Assembly: GCF_029867415.1 (NCBI RefSeq)
Contig: NC_081180.1
Location: 143,344,731-143,408,730 of the forward strand
DNA: 64,000 bases
Source: Vicia villosa
Lineage: Eukaryota > Streptophyta > Magnoliopsida > Fabales > Fabaceae
Reading direction: 5' to 3'
Part shown: positions 1 through 10,464 of the stretch, one piece after another
Position numbering within the stretch: position 1 is the first letter of the stretch
Layout of the letters: every line of letters begins with the position of its first letter
Notes under the pieces: model-generated
What the model saw: only the letters and a program-made list of their open reading frames with translations
The model's database searches: none
What the model was told of the DNA's origin: nothing
Made by a program: the position numbers and the translations under genes

Positions 1-2428
1 ATAGAAAATAAAAAGGATACCGATCCTGTGTGGTAATTTGTGAGGGAGCATGGTGTGGTGAGAGATCTGGCACGTTGGATCTGATTGGAAGTGAATCAGA
101 GGGCTCAGATTTTGAGGAGCATGACAAAAGCATAGACAGCGTAACACAGGATCCAAGAATTTGAATAAAAGCTGGCGCGCGCATTCTGGCCAACCAGAGC
201 CTGCCACGCCTTCATCTTCTTCCTCTCTCCGTTGCTATAGGCTCTGCAACTGTAGGTAAAACCTTTAGTGACGGTTTTCGTCCGTAGCTACAAGACCTGC
301 ACATGTCAAAATTTCATACAAGCAATATAAATTACTTAGGAGACCATGGTTAAGCTTAAAATCGTCCCCTGAGTTCAAATATGTCATTGGTTTCTCCTAA
401 TTTTGCCTAAATCAGAGGATCCCAAATTTTAGCTTAAGAACCCTAAAATGGTATCTTCGTGTGTAAGCATCTAAAACTCAATTAAAGCTCCAGAAATGAT
501 CTACACACCACACCAAGTGCAAATATATGTCTACATCGTGTTAGATATGCTTAGGTTATGAGACACGAGTCAGTTTTAGTTTGGATGAATCGAGACCTGT
601 AGCGTTCGATTCAAGGAGTTTCAGAGCTTGCAAATGATCTGGATATGTTCAGTGAAGCTCAAGGAACGTGTTTGGGTGTTTAGTTTGAATGGAAAGTGAC
701 TTAAATTTGGAATTCGAATTTCAAAATTCTTTGAATATTTTGAGAGATTACAAGTGTGTTACAAGCAAGAGTTTTGCTCTCTATCTCTGTCTCTATTTGT
801 TACTGAAGTGCTATAGCCTATTTATAAGCATTAGAGTGCTTAGAAACTAAGCCAAAAGCATTGATGAGTTTTTTTGGAATCTTGACTTTTTCAACATTGG
901 TAGCTTTGTCTTTAAGCCACCATGGCTTGATTTTCTTCTTCTCCTCTGCTGTACTTTGCTTTGGGACAGAGTTGAATGAGTCTTGCTTGGAATACAAGCT
1001 ATTCTTTATCCATTTCATTTTCTTTTTAATTTTAATCTTAAAATAAGATAAAATTATGCCAAAAATAGATAAAAAATGATGTGGGCTTAGTCTTGGTCGT
1101 GGGAGGCCCATATCATCATGGAAATGATGTTTGAATGCTGAAAACTTGGCCCCATTTGGAAAAAATGCAATTTTGAACAATGTTGGTTTCATGCATTTTC
1201 CAAAATTTAGCCAACTTTAACAAGGTGTAAATCCCTCAATTTTTGTCATATGAAGGAGATCTTGCACTTTTTGGAAACCTCAAAGAGTCCTCTAACCAAT
1301 GCCTTTGGTCTCATGTCAAAATGATTTTTGAAGCTCCTTGTGTGTCCTTTTGAAAAAAGTGTCTTTTTGTTGACTTTGAAAATGACCTGTAATGTCTTTG
1401 ATCATATTTTTCAAATGGTGAATCCAATGACCATGGGATCAATGGCATTTGAAAGATAATTGAATTTCCTTCAAAACAAGCTTTGGTTTGAATTTTTTGG
1501 ATGAAGGATGAGAGAGTTATGATCAGTCAAAGTTGAGTTGACTTTTCAGGCAAAAACCCTAATTTTGAATCTTAGGGTTTTGTTGATTTTTGATCTTTCC
1601 TTGATGAATTATGATCATCCAATGATCAAATGATGAATCTTTTGACAAAATATGGACTTTGACAAAAAAATTCATTTTTGACTGTCTGTTGACTTTTTTG
1701 GTCAAACGGGTCGTCTGTTGACTGTTTGAGCTGCTGACGGTGCGTCTGAGTGAATTGAAGTTTGAAAATTTGTATGATGGTACTTTGAGATATATGGATG
1801 TGTATGAAATCCATTTGAGCTCTCAAAAACTTGTTTCCCCTGTAAAAACAAGAAAAACCCTGATTAGGGACTGTTTGTGTAGGAGACAGTTAAGCGTACC
1901 TGATTTTTGTGCAGTGTTGAGTCTCTGCTAATCATGTGATATTCAGAAGACTTCTTGAACAAAAATCTTGGAATTTTGAATTGTGAAAGATTGATTTGAT
2001 TGATGGTACAAAACACTGAGAATTGTACTGCCAGCAGTTTGGCTGTCAACTGACTGTTCAGGTATTGATGTAGCAGTTAGAGTGAAAAATCAACAGTCAA
2101 AGTTAATTTTCTTTTTTGTTGTTTTTGTTTTATGTTTTATGAGAAAGATGAAAGTTTATTTACATGACTTGTTAAAAACACAGACATAATAAATAACTAA
2201 TATTTACGGTATGCGGGCAAAATTACCGATAATAACCCTGAAAATCATTTAATGCACAGAAATAGGAATATTTGACTGGCAGAAAACACACAAAATATTA
2301 TCTTAGTAATTAAGCAATATTATGACAAATAGTACAACATTTAATACTGACAGTACAAATATTACATACTATATTGAACAGTACGACGAATAAACGGTAC
2401 ATTTAAGAAATAAGAAATACGGCAAATT

Positions 2429-2596
2429 TTAAGAATGACGATTAATGACCCATGCTATGAACAATAACATGTAGATGATTGGGAGTGCAACCATTGCAGG
2501 TCCACACTCTTCAGGACTATGCAGGCAGAAGAAAGTCATGATCACCGTAGCAATGGTGATGACTGTAAGAAACAGTGTCTCTATCCACTTTGCCAT
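2429..2596 (-). CDS. 55-residue predicted two-segment membrane miniprotein
   Basis: This complete ORF starts with ATG at 2596 and ends with TAA at 2429. The protein begins MAKWIETLF and has a hydrophobic stretch at about residues 8-24. A short polar loop with the motif SPEECG (27-32) follows, then a second hydrophobic stretch at about 35-50, and it ends AWVINRHS. A TATAAAT box lies about 95 bases upstream, and the leader between them is rich in C, T and A. It lies inside the Ogre-like LTR, so it could be the first ORF of the element's transcript. A protein of the same plan occurs at 45647-45808 in a copia element. I do not recognise the family, and expression is unproven. Confidence 0.45.
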   Translation of the reverse strand: MAKWIETLFLTVITIATVIMTFFCLHSPEECGPAMVALPIIYMLLFIAWVINRHS

Positions 2597-2690
2597 TCTT
2601 GTCAGGGAAGAAGAGAAAATAGATATGAGATAGGAATTTGAAAGATGAGTTGGAATTTGATGTGAGATTTTATGGAAGAAAATGAGAGGT

Positions 2691-2697
2691 ATTTATA
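2691..2697 (-). promoter_or_regulatory. TATA box upstream of the 55-codon ORF
   Basis: On the minus strand the sequence CTATAAATACCTCT lies about 520 bases inside the LTR start at 3214 and about 95 bases before the ATG at 2596. The position suits an LTR U3 promoter. Nearly the same core, TTATAAATACTTCT, precedes the related ORF at 45808. Confidence 0.5.
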
Positions 2698-3214
2698 GAA
2701 TGGAAAGAAGGAAAGAGACGTTGGGGAATGATGTGATTCCGTACAAAAGGAAAGTTTGAGTGGAAGTAAGATTTGAAAGAAAGTGTATGATAGTGTTGGA
2801 AAAAAGAGAGATTTGAATTTTGAAAAAAGAGATTTGAAAAGATTTTTGCAAATATTGGAATATAGTACAAAAATTAGTGGGAAACAAAAGATAATAATAG
2901 TCTACTTGTTACCAATACAGTCTGAGTTTCCTGATTCTGCGCCTGCAAAAAAGATTTAACTCTGTACCAATTGTGTCAGTACCATTTATCTGTAAATAAA
3001 TAAATAGCATGTGTGAAGTAATAAACAGTATTTGGTGTTTGCGTAAGAATAAATTCAACTGCAAGCCAAATTACTGTATAAGAAAAATTCTAAAAACTAA
3101 GTATTTCATATGTCAGGATATTTGTTGAAATAAAAATCCATGATTATATGAGACCCTTAATTTTCAGATTGGAGTTTTCTTGAAAAATATGTGGGCAAAT
3201 TTTGGGGTATAACA

Positions 3215-3831
3215 GCGGCAAAGAAAGTTCTAACTAATATAGGGTAGAATACATCAGAGAGTTGGAGAAAGTTTGTCCAACCTGTGGCAGTTGCGAGCTC
3301 GTTTAGGTCGTAACCCCAGATTGAGTAGCTATCCAAGTTAACGGATTTGCTGGCAACAATAGGGAGTGAACGCCATTTGTCGTTGTAGAGAGAGCGAACA
3401 TCATCATTAGAGATGAACTCTTTGGTAGAGACTTCAGAGGGATGATCATAGGCTTGGAAGGATGAAGAGACAAGGGATTTTCCTTCGCTTGATTGAGTTG
3501 AGATGTGTGACGAGGATGGCTTTGTGGTTTGAGGAACAGAGACGATCTGGGTTGAGGAAGGAGGAAGGTTAGGGTTTTGAGATTTTTCTGGATTCTGTTC
3601 AGACTGAGTTGAATCATGAGATGTGGTTGCATGTCGTGATGAGCGACGGGTGGGAGTGATGAGTTTCGGATGCGAGGAATCACCGGTTTTCATGGTTGAT
3701 TTTTGACGAGTGGTGGTGGTGCGGCGCTTGGTTGGTGGTCGTTCCATGGAGAGGGTTTTTTGAGTGTTGGAAGAAACCGTGGGTGCAATATCAGCAAATG
3801 GGACAATGGTTGTGGTTAATTTGAAGACCAT
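3215..3831 (-). pseudogene. env-like (ORF3) fragment downstream of copia pol
   Basis: The ORF starts with ATG at 3831, 310 bp past the pol stop on the same strand. The first 130 or so residues are rich in Ser, Thr, Pro and basic residues. After that comes a more ordered part ending YPILVRTFF, which resembles the plant-specific transposon-associated domain seen next to retroelements. The native frame ends at 3215; the last 18 codons of the open frame (to 3157) are translated Ogre LTR. In SIRE-like elements an extra ORF occupies this place, so I call it env-like by position. It has no visible signal peptide or membrane anchor, and its role is not established. Confidence 0.5.
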
Positions 3832-4140
3832 TTGAAGAGTTTAAAAAAAATGAAGTTGAATCATTTAGATAGATTGGGAAGGACACCGATGTGATGGGAA
3901 GTTGGTAGAAAGTGGACTGATTTGATTGGTAAGGGAAGAGGTGGGATTTTTTGCAATGATGAAGAAACATGGAGAACCGGAAAAGGCAGTGTTGAGAAAC
4001 GTGTTTTTTTGTTTGACAAAAACCTAATATGCACAAATATGTTTTATTATATTTCTATTATATTTGTTATTAAGAGCAAAGTTTTGTTTTTTATTTATTT
4101 AATGATAGGTAAGATCAAATATAAGAAGAGAAATATATAT

Positions 4141-5437
4141 TTACTGAGGTATTTTGATAATAGATAATTTTGACTTTAGAAAATTAAATCTATCTTCCAC
4201 TAGTGGTTTGGTAAAAATATCTGCTAATTGATTATTTGTATCCACAAATATGAGTTCTATGTTTTCTTTTTGAACGTGATCTCTTATAAAATGATGTTTG
4301 ATTTCAATGTGTTTAGATCTCGAGTGTTGAATAGGATTTTTTGACAAGTTTATAGCACTAGTATTATCACAAAAAATTGATACCTTGGAGTATTGAAGTG
4401 AGTAATCTTCCAGTTATTTTTTATCCATAAAATTTGTGAGCAGCAATTTGCAGCAGACACATATTCTGCTTCAGTGGTTGATCGAGCAATTGTATTTTGC
4501 TTTCTGCAAGACCATGTAATAAGAGCTTGTCCTAGAAATTGACAGGCTCCACTTGTACTTTTTCTTTCTATTTTGTCTCCAGCATAATCAGCATCGCAGT
4601 AGGCTATTAAATTGATGTGATTTCCTTTTTCATACCAGAGACCAATGTAAGTGATACCAACGAGATATCGAAAAATGCGTTTGACAGCAGTCAAATGTGA
4701 TTCCTTAGGGTCAGTTTGAAAACGTGCACATAGACCTACTGAAAAGACAATGTCAGGCCTACTGGCAGTTAAATATAATAATGAACCAATCATACCTCGA
4801 TATTTCTTTTCTAATACGGATAGTCCTTGTTCATCTTTGTCAAGGTTTGAGGAGGGATGAATAGGTGTTACCATAATTTTTGCTTCATTCATTCCAAATT
4901 TTTTTAACAAATCTTTAATGTATTTTTCTTGACATATAAAAATTCCATTTTTGAGTTGTTTTATTTGTAAACCCATAAAGACGTTGAGTTCACCCATCAT
5001 ACTCATTTCAAATTCACTTTGCATCAGTTTTGAAAAATCATCACACATTTTTTCATTTGTTGAACCAAATATGATGTCATCAACATATACTTGAACTATT
5101 AGTAAGTCATTTTTGTGTGATTTTTTGAAAAGAGTTGTATCAATTTTTCCTCTGAGAAAATCATTATTAATGAGAAAGATACTCAGTCTATCATACCAAG
5201 CTCTAGGAGCTTGTTTAAGACCATATAATGCTTTTGTTAGTTTAAAGACATGATTAGAATGAGAGTGTTTTTCAAAACCAGGAGGTTGATGAACATATAC
5301 TTCTTCATTTAAGAAACCATTTAGAAAGGCACTTTTCACATCCATTTGAAAAAGTTTAATATTTTTATGAGCAGCATATGCTAAGAGAATTCGAATAGCT
5401 TCTAACCTGGCCACGGGTGCATATGTTTCATCATAAT
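4141..5437 (-). pseudogene. copia pol fragment: reverse transcriptase and RNase H
   Basis: The frame enters at 5437 with [14 protein letters not shown] and continues through [15 protein letters not shown], the catalytic YVDD motif at about residues 109-112, and [13 protein letters not shown]. The RNase H part follows with YCDADYAGD and STTEAEY. A frameshift near 4360 breaks the last part, which resumes in another frame with KHIEIKHHFIRDHV and TNNQLADIFTKPL and stops at 4141. The N-terminal RT residues (GYNQQEGIDY) lie on the far side of the nested insertion, at about 10465-10494. The core catalytic residues remain, but the frame is not intact. Confidence 0.9.
5433..5437. repeat. Left target-site duplication ATAAT
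   Basis: ATAAT immediately before the element matches ATAAT at 10460-10464 immediately after it. It lies in the copia RT codons for Asp-Tyr-Asp. Confidence 0.9.
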
Positions 5438-6991
5438 TGATCAGTGGTTTTTACACGTTTATTTACCGTTGATTTTAGTTGTCTTTGCTTTATATTGTCA
5501 AGTGTTTTACTTCATTCTTCTACATTTTATGCTTTGGTTGTGTATTTTACTATTTGCAGGCTCCAAGGAATAAATCGAGACAAATCAATGCGAAAAAGTA
5601 CAAAAAGGGGAGTTTCGAAGGAAGTGAAAAATCAAGCTACATTAGGTCTGACACGACCACCTGTGTCACCTGAAACTGTCAGTGTTAGGATGAAGCGTGG
5701 CCAAGAAAATACAAAAGAGATGAAAGTCACGGGACTGACACGGCTCGTGTTAGCAAGTGTGAGATCTAGAAATTTTTAGCATGTTTCTCATCGTGACAGG
5801 TGTGTAGTATTTTTATCATAACTAGAGCTTCGTAACTCGGAATGACGCGGTTCCGGTGGCAAAATTTCGCTAACAAAAAGGGCTACAACTTTCATGAAGA
5901 ATGCAAATCCAAATTTTGAAGTTAAGGAGCAACACGGCCCGTGTTACCTAACACGGCCACCCGTGTCAGCAGTGCTGAGTGTGATTTTGAAAAATTAAGT
6001 TCAGGGGGCCAACACGACCACCCGTGTTGCCTAACACGGGCAGTGTTGGCTAAAACGCTGATTTTACTGATTTTTGTGATTTTTTATTAAGTGTTGACCC
6101 AAGGGGGTATTTTGGGTACTTCCAACTAACCTAAGTGAGTCTGCACTATTTAGAAGAGTTTTAACGATGAATTAGAGGACTTTTTGGCTAGGAGAAGACA
6201 CGATTGAAGATTGGAGAAAACAAGGGTTTGGGAGAGAAGAAGGTCTTCATGAACGGAAGCGATTGAAGATCAACTTTCATCTCAATTCTTGTAATGTATC
6301 TATTTTATAATTTGTTTTCTTTGAACAATATGAGTAACTAAACCCTAATGCTAGGGGGTGTCCCTGATTTGACTCTGTAATGATTTTGAATTCCTGAGTT
6401 CACCAATAGATTTGTTTTCTTATTTAATTTAATTGTACAAGGTTTTTATGCATTCTTTGTCGGACCAACAAGATTGATATACGGTTAACAACCAGCTGGA
6501 CAACGGTTGTTAAGGTTTTTTGTACGATTAGACTATAGTAGATATCACCTAGGACTAGGGATACCCTATAGTTACCAGTTAACTCTTGATAACATAAAGG
6601 CTTGATTTCATCATAATTCTCTAAGGACTTAGGAGTTAGGATGAATGTTCAAAGGTTTTCCCACTAAGGACTTAGGGGAAAATAATCTAAAGGGCGGTAA
6701 TTAAAGGTTATGAACTTGTTGAAGAGATCTAAATCCAAGGTTATTACAGGAACAATCACACACTATACCCCTAGCATAATACTCATATTTGTCAAAAAGC
6801 CAATTTACTTTTCTGCTTATTTTAATTATTGTTTAGCGACAATTTGCAAACGAAACCCCAATATTAGTTTTTGTTTAATTGATCTATAATTTGAACTCGA
6901 TATTACTACGCAGTCCTTGAGATCGACATTCGGGGAATTTCCCTATTATTACTACAGAGGCAAAATAGTACACTTGCTATTTTACCGATCA
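5438..6991 (+). repeat. 5' LTR of the Athila-like element (1,554 bp)
   Basis: The LTR starts TGATCAGTGG and ends ACCGATCA. It is the same length as the copy at 8906-10459. Between 5651 and 6047 it carries at least six imperfect palindromes built on ACACGG and CCGTGT. The small open frames at 5444-5779 and 6917-7102 recur or are chance frames in repeat sequence and are not called as genes. Confidence 0.92.
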
Positions 6992-6997
6992 AGTTTT

Positions 6998-7015
6998 TGG
7001 CGCCGTTGCCGGGGA
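6998..7015 (+). other. Primer-binding site complementary to tRNA-Asp
   Basis: TGGCGCCGTTGCCGGGGA starts six bases after the 5' LTR end. It is complementary to the 3' end of plant tRNA-Asp including CCA, the primer known for Athila/Calypso elements. Confidence 0.88.
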
Positions 7016-7206
7016 CTGCTAAAATATAGAGTTTTGATTTTAGTTCAATTGAAATTTTGTTGCTCGTCAGCTAAAAATTTGTTTTTGTTTTTGTTTATTT
7101 GAATTTGATTTTATTATAAAAAAAAAAGAAAAAAAAAGTCTTATTATTTTTGCTTCATGAATTCTTCTCTACTTTGCTACTAACAAATTGTCTGAGTTTT
7201 GTAGCT

Positions 7207-7797
7207 ATGTATTGTTTTGATACATTGCCACATATATCTCCTGCATGTTGGTCGCCTGATTCAGGAGTCACCTTGGAAGAGGCGACTAAAATTTCTAAAG
7301 CATATAAGAGAGCGGTAAGAATCCTTATGAATGAATGTAAGGAAGCTAACTTTTATCCAGATAGGTTTATTTGGAGAGAGTTAGAGTTGGAAGAAGAATA
7401 TCTGGAACCAGAAGAAAAATACATAACATCAGATGAAGAGGATGCAGTAAGAATAGAAGAATTTGAGGTAAAAAAGAAATGTTGGGAAGAAGAAATAAGG
7501 AAACTTGAAGATGATCGAGTTTTGGATAAAACCACAAATTTAACAATTTGTGAAGATGTGGACATCCAACAAGAAAATTTTCAACAACAGAGTATCCCCA
7601 AGAAATATTTTTATAACAAGGAAGATAAAAGACAAGAAATTGACAAAGTATTGGAAGAAATTTATGCCTTGTTCAATAAAATCAAGATAAAGAGGATTTG
7701 GCAGCAACATCATCAATACTTTAAGTTCATGGGATTGCTACCAAACAAAAGAAAGAAAAAAGATGATGTGTTCTTTGTGTCATACATGCCACCCTAA
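7207..7797 (+). CDS. Acidic coiled-coil protein of a non-autonomous retroelement
   Basis: The first ATG is at 7207 (the frame is open from 7150 without an earlier ATG) and gives 196 residues. The N-terminal part contains SPACWSPDSG. The middle is very rich in Glu and Lys (for example residues 55-115) and should form coiled coil, and the C-terminal part is basic with PNKRKKK. It carries no gag zinc knuckle, protease, RT or integrase motif. It may be a diverged gag remnant or a protein specific to this family; I do not recognise it. It is the only ORF in the 1.9-kb internal region and is undamaged, consistent with a young insertion. Confidence 0.5.
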   Translation: MYCFDTLPHISPACWSPDSGVTLEEATKISKAYKRAVRILMNECKEANFYPDRFIWRELELEEEYLEPEEKYITSDEEDAVRIEEFEVKKKCWEEEIRKLEDDRVLDKTTNLTICEDVDIQQENFQQQSIPKKYFYNKEDKRQEIDKVLEEIYALFNKIKIKRIWQQHHQYFKFMGLLPNKRKKKDDVFFVSYMPP

Positions 7798-8905
7798 CAA
7801 GAGGAATGGACCGTCGAGCCATGCGACGTTAAACGAAGCGCTTAGTGGGAGGCAACCCATGCTTTTAATAACTTAGTTTTCTTTTTGTGTTTGTTTTTTT
7901 TCAGGAAATAAAAAGGGGGCCTTTCTGGTGAAAGCTAAAAAGGTGTAGTTAGAGTTGCACTACCCTCTGTGAGTCACCCCTCTCAGGCTTTGTCTTAAAC
8001 ATTGGGGCCAATTTTTAGTTCAAGTTTGGGGGAGGATTTATTCTTGCATTTTTCTTTTTATGTTGTTGTTATGATGTGTAAAATTATACATCGAGTTCTT
8101 CCTAAATTTGACCAAAATTTTTAATTTTTGAAGAGTTTTGATCTTACAGAGAGATCGGGAATAGTATATAGAGATGAAGGGAGGATTGTTTGAGGACAGG
8201 AAGTTCGGAATAATGTGACATGAAGAGGTTTGTTTAAACACCCTTGGTTCCCTAAAAGAAATACGAGTCTAACGTGTAGATTTGCACCATAGTACTTGTC
8301 TCCTGAGAAGTACTCCTCGAGTAGTTTATTGATACAGTCTGGCATAATTCAGATTCACGTGCATGATGATTGGTTGAGAAAAAAATTGATGAAGTTGGCA
8401 CCAGATGATGAAAAGGCGGTAAAAGGCAACCGGCTCGCTAAGTTGGGTAACCCTCACCCGGTTATTCAGCCCAAAGGAGGTTGATCCCCAAACGTCGTCC
8501 AAAAAGGACAATATATAACTGCAAAGTTTGAAAATTTCATCGGTAATTAAAAGTAGAAAATGTTGCTCGTTTGGTGCCAGAAAAAGAAAATAAAAAGCCT
8601 TGATTCGTCTCATGCATGTGATGATCATTATAAGAAATGCAGTGCCTTAATGTGATTGTTCGAATGAAAGAGGAGGAAAATCGGAAAGAGACTTAAGTGC
8701 AAAGCATAGTTGGAGAGGTATCCGAAAGGGGAGCTTAAGGTTTAATGTTCTAGCAGAAACTCGTCGCGTCATGTAAATACCGGACCAACTGTTTCTTGAT
8801 CAATACAAACGGATATCTCACGTATGAACACCGGTGTGCCTAGAAGGTCATTTTCTCTTGTAATTGTCGCTTGAGGTCAAGCAACAGTTTAAGTTTGGGG
8901 GAGTT
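7798..8905 (+). other. 3' internal region of the Athila-like element with polypurine tracts
   Basis: The stretch 7811-7860 contains CCGTCGAGCC, GCGACGTTAAACGAAGCGCT and GGGAGGCAACCCAT, a block I know from the region downstream of pol in Athila and related Ty3 elements. An internal purine run, AAGTTTGGGGGAGG, lies at 8022-8035, and the polypurine tract proper, AAGTTTGGGGGAG, at 8891-8903 just before the 3' LTR. No convincing coding sequence is present. Confidence 0.7.
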
Positions 8906-10459
8906 TGATAAGTGGTTTTTACACGTTTATTTACCGTTGATTTTAGTTGTCTTTGCTTTATATTGTCAAGTGTTTTACTTCATTCTTCTACATTTTATGC
9001 TTTGGTTGTGTATTTTACTATTTGCAGGCTCCAAGGAATAAATCGAGACAAATCAATGCGAAAAAGTACAAAAAGGGGAGTTTCGAAGGAAGTGAAAAAT
9101 CAAGCTACATTAGGTCTGACACGACCACCTGTGTCTCCTGAAACTGTCAGTGTTAGGATGAAGCGTGGCCAAGAAAATACAAAAGAGATGAAAGTCACGG
9201 GGCTGACACGGCTCGTGTTAGCAAGTGTGAGATCTAGAAATTTTTAGCATGTTTCTCATCGTGACAGGTGTGTAGTATTTTTATCATAACTAGAGCTTCG
9301 TAACTCGGAATGACGCGGTTCCGGTGGCAACATTTCGCTAACAAAAAGGGCTACAACTTTCATGAAGAACGCAAATCCAAATTCTGAAGTTAAGGAGCAA
9401 CACGGCCCGTGTTACCTAACACGGCCACCCGTGTCAGCAGTGCTGAGTGTGATTTTGAAAAATTAAGTTCAGGGGGCCAACACGGCCACCCGTGTTGCCT
9501 AACACGGGCAGTGTTGGCTAAAACGCTGATTTTACTGATTTTTGTGATTTTTTTTTAAGTGTTGACCCAAGGGTGTATTTTGGGTGCTTCCAACTAACCT
9601 AAGTGAGTCTGCACTATTTAGAAGAGTTTTAACGATGAATTAGAGGACTTTTTGGCTAGGAGAAGACACGATTGAAGATTGGAGAAAACAAGGGTTTGGG
9701 AGAGAAGAAGGTCTTCATGAACGGAAGCGATTGAAGATCAACTTTCATCTCAATTCTTGTAATGTATCTATTTTATTATTTGTTTTCTTTGAACAATATG
9801 AGTAACTAAACCCTAATGCTAGGGGGTGTCCCTGATTTGACTCTGTAATGATTTTGAATTCCTGAGTTCATCAATAGATTTGTTTTCTTATTTAATTTAA
9901 TTGTACAAGGTTTTTATGCTTTCTTTGTCGGACCAACAAGATTGATATACGGTTAACAACCAGCTGGACAACGGTTGTTAAGGTTTTTTGTACGATTAGA
10001 CTATAGTAGATATCACCTAGGACTAGGGATACCCTATAGTTACCAGTTAACTCTTGATAACATAAAGGCTTGATTTCATCATAATTCTCTAAGGACTTAG
10101 GAGTTAGGATGAATGTTCAAAGGTTTTCCCACTAAGGACTTAGGGGAAAATAATCTAAAGGGCGGTAATTAAAGGTTATGAACTTGTTGAAGAGATCTAA
10201 ATCTAAGGTTATTACAGGAACAATCACACACTATACCCCTAGCATAATACTCATATTTGTCAAAAAGCCAATTTACTTTTCTGCTTATTTTAATTATTGT
10301 TTAGCGACAATTTGCAAACGAAACCCCAATATTAGTTTTTGTTTAATTGATCTATAATTTGAACTCGATATTACTACGCAGTCCTTGAGATCGACATTCG
10401 GGGAATTTCCCTATTATTACTACAGAGGCAAAATAGTACACTTGCTATTTTACCGATCA
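8906..10459 (+). repeat. 3' LTR of the Athila-like element (1,554 bp)
   Basis: It starts TGATAAGTGG and ends ACCGATCA. It differs from the 5' LTR at about 14 places, including the fifth base (A here, C in the 5' copy), all substitutions. Confidence 0.92.
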
Positions 10460-10464
10460 ATAAT
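10460..10464. repeat. Right target-site duplication ATAAT
   Basis: ATAAT follows the 3' LTR and matches 5433-5437. Confidence 0.9.

Larger units (their letters stand above)
1..3214 (-). mobile_element. Ogre-like LTR, partial (continues beyond the window)
   Basis: On the minus strand a terminus reading TGTTATACCCCAAAATTTGC starts at 3214, which matches the TGTWATACCCC start I know for Ogre-type Ty3 LTRs of legumes. It interrupts the env-like ORF at 3215, whose reading frame runs on into LTR sequence. From 3214 down to 1 I find no LTR end and no tRNA-Arg type primer site, so the LTR is at least 3.2 kb, as expected for Ogre. It contains a TATA box at 2691-2697 and a short ORF at 2429-2596. Other ORFs here, such as 818-1192, are low-complexity and unconvincing. 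The family call is inference; the insertion boundary is directly visible. Confidence 0.55.
5438..10459 (+). mobile_element. Complete non-autonomous Athila-like LTR retrotransposon
   Basis: Two 1,554-bp LTRs (5438-6991 and 8906-10459) flank a 1,914-bp internal region. The element starts TGAT and ends GATCA, and ATAAT is duplicated at 5433-5437 and 10460-10464. Removing the element and one ATAAT restores the copia frame [11 protein letters not shown] exactly. The primer site matches tRNA-Asp, which is typical of Athila/Calypso Ty3 elements. There is no gag, protease, RT or integrase; the only sizeable ORF is at 7207-7797. I counted about 14 differences between the LTRs (roughly 99.1% identity), so the insertion is recent. 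Confidence 0.92.

Noticed and set aside
818..1192. 124-codon minus-strand ORF
   Set aside because: Low-complexity Lys/Ser-rich frame in LTR DNA, with no domain and no start context.
3157..3214. C-terminal 18 codons of the env-like ORF
   Set aside because: These codons are Ogre-like LTR sequence read by chance after the insertion.
5444..5779. 111-codon ORF present twice (also 8912-9247)
   Set aside because: The duplication is explained by the two LTRs; the frame spans palindromic repeats and shows no domain.
7150..7206. N-terminal extension of the 196-residue ORF
   Set aside because: The frame is open but starts with TTG; the first ATG is at 7207.
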